From the NCBI RefSeq assembly GCF_000194155.1, contig NZ_GL877884.1:1-64000 (forward strand): DNA of 64,000 nt, given 5' to 3'. The position numbers and the translations under genes are program-made. Positions 62,240-64,000 of this stretch are shown one piece after another (within the stretch, counting starts at the first letter, position 1; each line of letters opens with the position of its first letter). The DNA comes from Saccharopolyspora spinosa NRRL 18395 (GTDB lineage Bacteria > Actinomycetota > Actinomycetes > Mycobacteriales > Pseudonocardiaceae). A model generated the notes under the pieces. The model ran no database searches and was not told the DNA's origin. It was given only the letters and a program-made list of their open reading frames with translations.

Positions 62240-62299
62240 CGCAGTTTCAATTGAAACTGCGTAACCGGAGTCCTAAACGCCAGTTTCAATTGAAACTGG
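62240..62299. repeat. Pair of TTTCAATTGAAA palindromes
   Basis: Two perfect palindromes, 62240-62261 (22 bp) and 62280-62299 (20 bp), fill the spacer between ispE and the ABC-F gene. The first is identical to 39540-39561. Confidence 0.85.
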
Positions 62300-62302
62300 A
62301 CT

Positions 62303-63268
62303 TCAGGCGTGGACCTGGGGCGGGGTCGGGCGGTGCGCGGGTTCCTCGGAAACGATCCGCGCGCCCGGGACCGGGCCGTGCGCGACGCGGACCGTGCGGC
62401 ACACCCCCGCGCCGGAGAGCTCGGCCGCCACGTGGACCGCCGCGTCCGCGTCGGTGCAGAGGAAGGCACAGGTCGGGCCCGAGCCGGACACGATCCCCGC
62501 GAGCGCTCCCGCCTGCACGCCCGCGCGCAGCGTGCGCCGCAGCCCGGGCCGCAGCGAGACGGCCGCTGCCTGCAGATCGTTGCCCAGCAGCAGGGCGAGC
62601 TGCCGCGGGTCGCCGGACGACAGCGCCTCCAGCAGCGGCTCGACCTCCCCGACCCGGTTCGGCTTCGACTCCGCCCGCAGCCGGTCAAGCTCGGTGTAGA
62701 CGCCGGGCGTGCCCAAGCCCCGGCGATCCAGCGCGATCACCCAGTGGAAGGTGTGCCGGGCCAGCACCGGCACGAGCCGCTCGCCGCGGCCGGTGCCCAG
62801 CGCGGTGCCGCCCTGCAGCGAGAACGGGACGTCGCTACCCAGCTTCGCGGCGATCTCGCTGAGCTCGTCGCGGCCCAGCTCCAGCCGCCACAGGTGGTTC
62901 AGCGCCAGCAGCGTCGCCGCCGCATCGGCGCTGCCTCCGGCCATCCCGCCGGCGACCGGGATGCCCTTGCTGATCGACAGCCGCACCCCGGGTTCCTCCG
63001 GATCCCGCCCGCTGTGCTCGGCGAGCAGCTGCACGGCCTTCCACGCGAGGTTGCTGGGCCCGGTGGGCACCGAATCCGCGCCCTCGCCGTGCACGTCGAT
63101 GCCCGGTTCCTCGGCGACCAGCACGGTGACCTCGTCGGTCATCGACAGCGCCTGGAAGACGGTGACCAGCTCGTGGTAACCGTCCGGGCGCGGGTCACCG
63201 ACCGACAGGTGCAGGTTCACCTTGGCCGGGACGCGGACGGTGATGGGGGTAGGAACCACGGAGAGCAC
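62303..63268 (-). CDS. ispE: 4-diphosphocytidyl-2-C-methyl-D-erythritol kinase
   Basis: The protein of about 320 residues is the GHMP kinase of the non-mevalonate isoprenoid pathway. It has [20 protein letters not shown] at the N-terminus, the ATP-binding [20 protein letters not shown] near 100 and the C-terminal [12 protein letters not shown] near 260. A TACGCT -10-like hexamer lies 6 nt before GTG 63268, so the start may be leaderless; GTG 63259 is an alternative. Corresponds to Rv1011. No ksgA gene is seen upstream in this window. Confidence 0.9.
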   Translation of the reverse strand: MLSVVPTPITVRVPAKVNLHLSVGDPRPDGYHELVTVFQALSMTDEVTVLVAEEPGIDVHGEGADSVPTGPSNLAWKAVQLLAEHSGRDPEEPGVRLSISKGIPVAGGMAGGSADAAATLLALNHLWRLELGRDELSEIAAKLGSDVPFSLQGGTALGTGRGERLVPVLARHTFHWVIALDRRGLGTPGVYTELDRLRAESKPNRVGEVEPLLEALSSGDPRQLALLLGNDLQAAAVSLRPGLRRTLRAGVQAGALAGIVSGSGPTCAFLCTDADAAVHVAAELSGAGVCRTVRVAHGPVPGARIVSEEPAHRPTPPQVHA

Positions 63269-63558
63269 TCTTAGAGCGTACGTGTCCGCGAAAGCCCACC
63301 GCTTGCTTCCCTGCGCCTTGAGATCCTTTCCGGCTGACCTTGCTCGGCGATTCGGGTAACGGCCCCCTGCGGGAATTTCGGTCGCGACGTGGACTCCGGG
63401 ATGCCCGACTTGCGTATGACCATTACGCGGCGCTGGGGCTGTCCTCGCCAGGCGACGTCTGAGAACCCACGACGGTGCAAGTTGCAAGGGTGGCCTAAGC
63501 GCCTGACGCCGCTTTAAAGAACAAACCCCAAACCCGGCCCCAAGCCGAGCACACAAAC
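63269..63558. other. Intergenic region without a convincing gene
   Basis: The 290 bp between ispE and the repeated hairpin show only open frames without ribosome binding sites or coding bias. The ispE promoter lies at its left end. Confidence 0.4.
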
Positions 63559-63611
63559 GAGGTGAGGGGCACCCTTGGGCGGCTAAACCACTCAAGGGTG
63601 CCCCTCACCTC
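63559..63611 (-). terminator. Repeated long hairpin after the MetQ-like gene
   Basis: The arms 63559-63581 and 63589-63611 match the perfect hairpin at 23109-23161 except for two changes in the right arm, one compatible with G-U pairing. It lies 13 bp beyond the stop codon of the MetQ-like gene and probably terminates it. Confidence 0.65.
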
Positions 63612-63624
63612 GGGGAAACTCCGG

Positions 63625-64000
63625 TCAGGACGCCGGGATGACGGCTACGCCGCCGTACTTCTGGTTGATGAAGTCCTTGACCTGCTGGGAACGCAGCAGC
63701 TCGGCGAGCTTCAGGATCCGCGGGTCCTTGGCCAGGGCCGGGGTGGTCACCAGGCCGTTGGCGTACGGGTTGTGCTCCGGACTCTCCACGGCGATCGGGT
63801 TCTGCAGGTTCGCCTTGATCGCGTAGTTGCCGTTGACCACTGCGGCGGCGGCGTCATCGACCGAGCGCGGCAGCTGGTCCGGCGACAGATCCTTGAGCTG
63901 GATGTTCTTGGGGTTCTCGGCGATCGCCGACTCCAGCCGGGTGCCCACCGCTGCCTCCGGCTTGAGCTTGAGCAGGCCGCCCTGCTCCAGCAGCTTCAGC
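63625..64000 (-). CDS. MetQ/NlpA-type methionine-binding lipoprotein, partial
   Basis: The C-terminal 124 residues are present and the gene continues beyond the window. PRSVDDAAAAVVNGNYAIKA, ESPEHNPYANGLVTT and NQKYGGVAVIP are hallmarks of the D-methionine-binding lipoprotein family of ABC importers. The transporter ATPase and permease genes should lie to the right. Confidence 0.88.
   Translation of the reverse strand, partial: LKLLEQGGLLKLKPEAAVGTRLESAIAENPKNIQLKDLSPDQLPRSVDDAAAAVVNGNYAIKANLQNPIAVESPEHNPYANGLVTTPALAKDPRILKLAELLRSQQVKDFINQKYGGVAVIPAS

Overview
The window is high-GC actinobacterial DNA, most likely from the Pseudonocardiaceae and probably Saccharopolyspora or a close relative. 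This rests on the overall gene content, the XRE/DUF5753 plus DUF397 gene pair, the frequent GTG/TTG and apparently leaderless starts, and gene order. From about 29 kb to 63 kb the chromosome follows, in reverse, the block known in Mycobacterium tuberculosis as Rv1011 to Rv1026: ispE, an acyl-AMP ligase (pks16-like), pth, rplY, prs, glmU, a TetR gene, mfd, mazG, an LpqU-like transglycosylase, eno, an ftsB-like gene, a DUF501 gene and an exopolyphosphatase. The genus is an inference from these features; no database was searched.

Layout. 1-3.1 kb is the right end of an integrated element: a frameshifted copy and an intact copy of a small gene, then a large serine recombinase whose reading frame runs through the 3' end of a tRNA gene into the chromosome. 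3.3-4.6 kb holds an ATP-grasp peptide-modifying enzyme translationally coupled to a 42-residue candidate precursor peptide (a possible graspetide-type RiPP). 4.7-15.9 kb carries type II NADH dehydrogenase, a CoA-ligase-like enzyme, a type 5 uracil-DNA glycosylase, an S10 peptidase, decayed toxin and regulator genes, an alpha/beta hydrolase, a secreted N/Q-rich repeat protein and an ABC exporter with its own small regulator. 16.3-19.5 kb is a type VII-secretion-linked polymorphic toxin operon (YbaB-like, EspC-like, WXG-like, toxin, immunity protein) that ends in an unusual protein fusing a toxin-domain remnant to an immunity-protein paralogue. 19.5-23.1 kb has a TetR-controlled reductase, a small membrane protein, a miniature inverted-repeat element, a nonsense-interrupted zinc-ribbon gene and the XRE/DUF397 pair. 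23.2-28.8 kb is a complete oligopeptide ABC importer, oppABCDF.

29-64 kb is the conserved core block, interleaved with a decayed acyl-CoA dehydrogenase (aidB-like), three related lytic transglycosylases, a SurA-like lipoprotein, an AMIN-like lipoprotein, a BCCT osmolyte transporter, a sugar dehydrogenase lipoprotein, a fatty-acid desaturase, tRNA-Gln, a GGDEF protein, a nitroreductase, a dehydrogenase-like reductase, an ABC-F ATPase and, at the edge, part of a MetQ-type lipoprotein.

Two families of palindromic DNA recur between genes. One is a set of AT-rich palindromes around TTTCAATTGAAA or TTTCMATKGAAA, found at six intergenic loci, one of which has the form of a 107-bp element with inverted ends. 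The other is a set of long GC-rich hairpins sharing AAGGGTGCC. Together with the toxin-immunity fusion and the candidate RiPP pair, these are the most interesting features. All calls come from reading the sequence; nothing was confirmed by database search.
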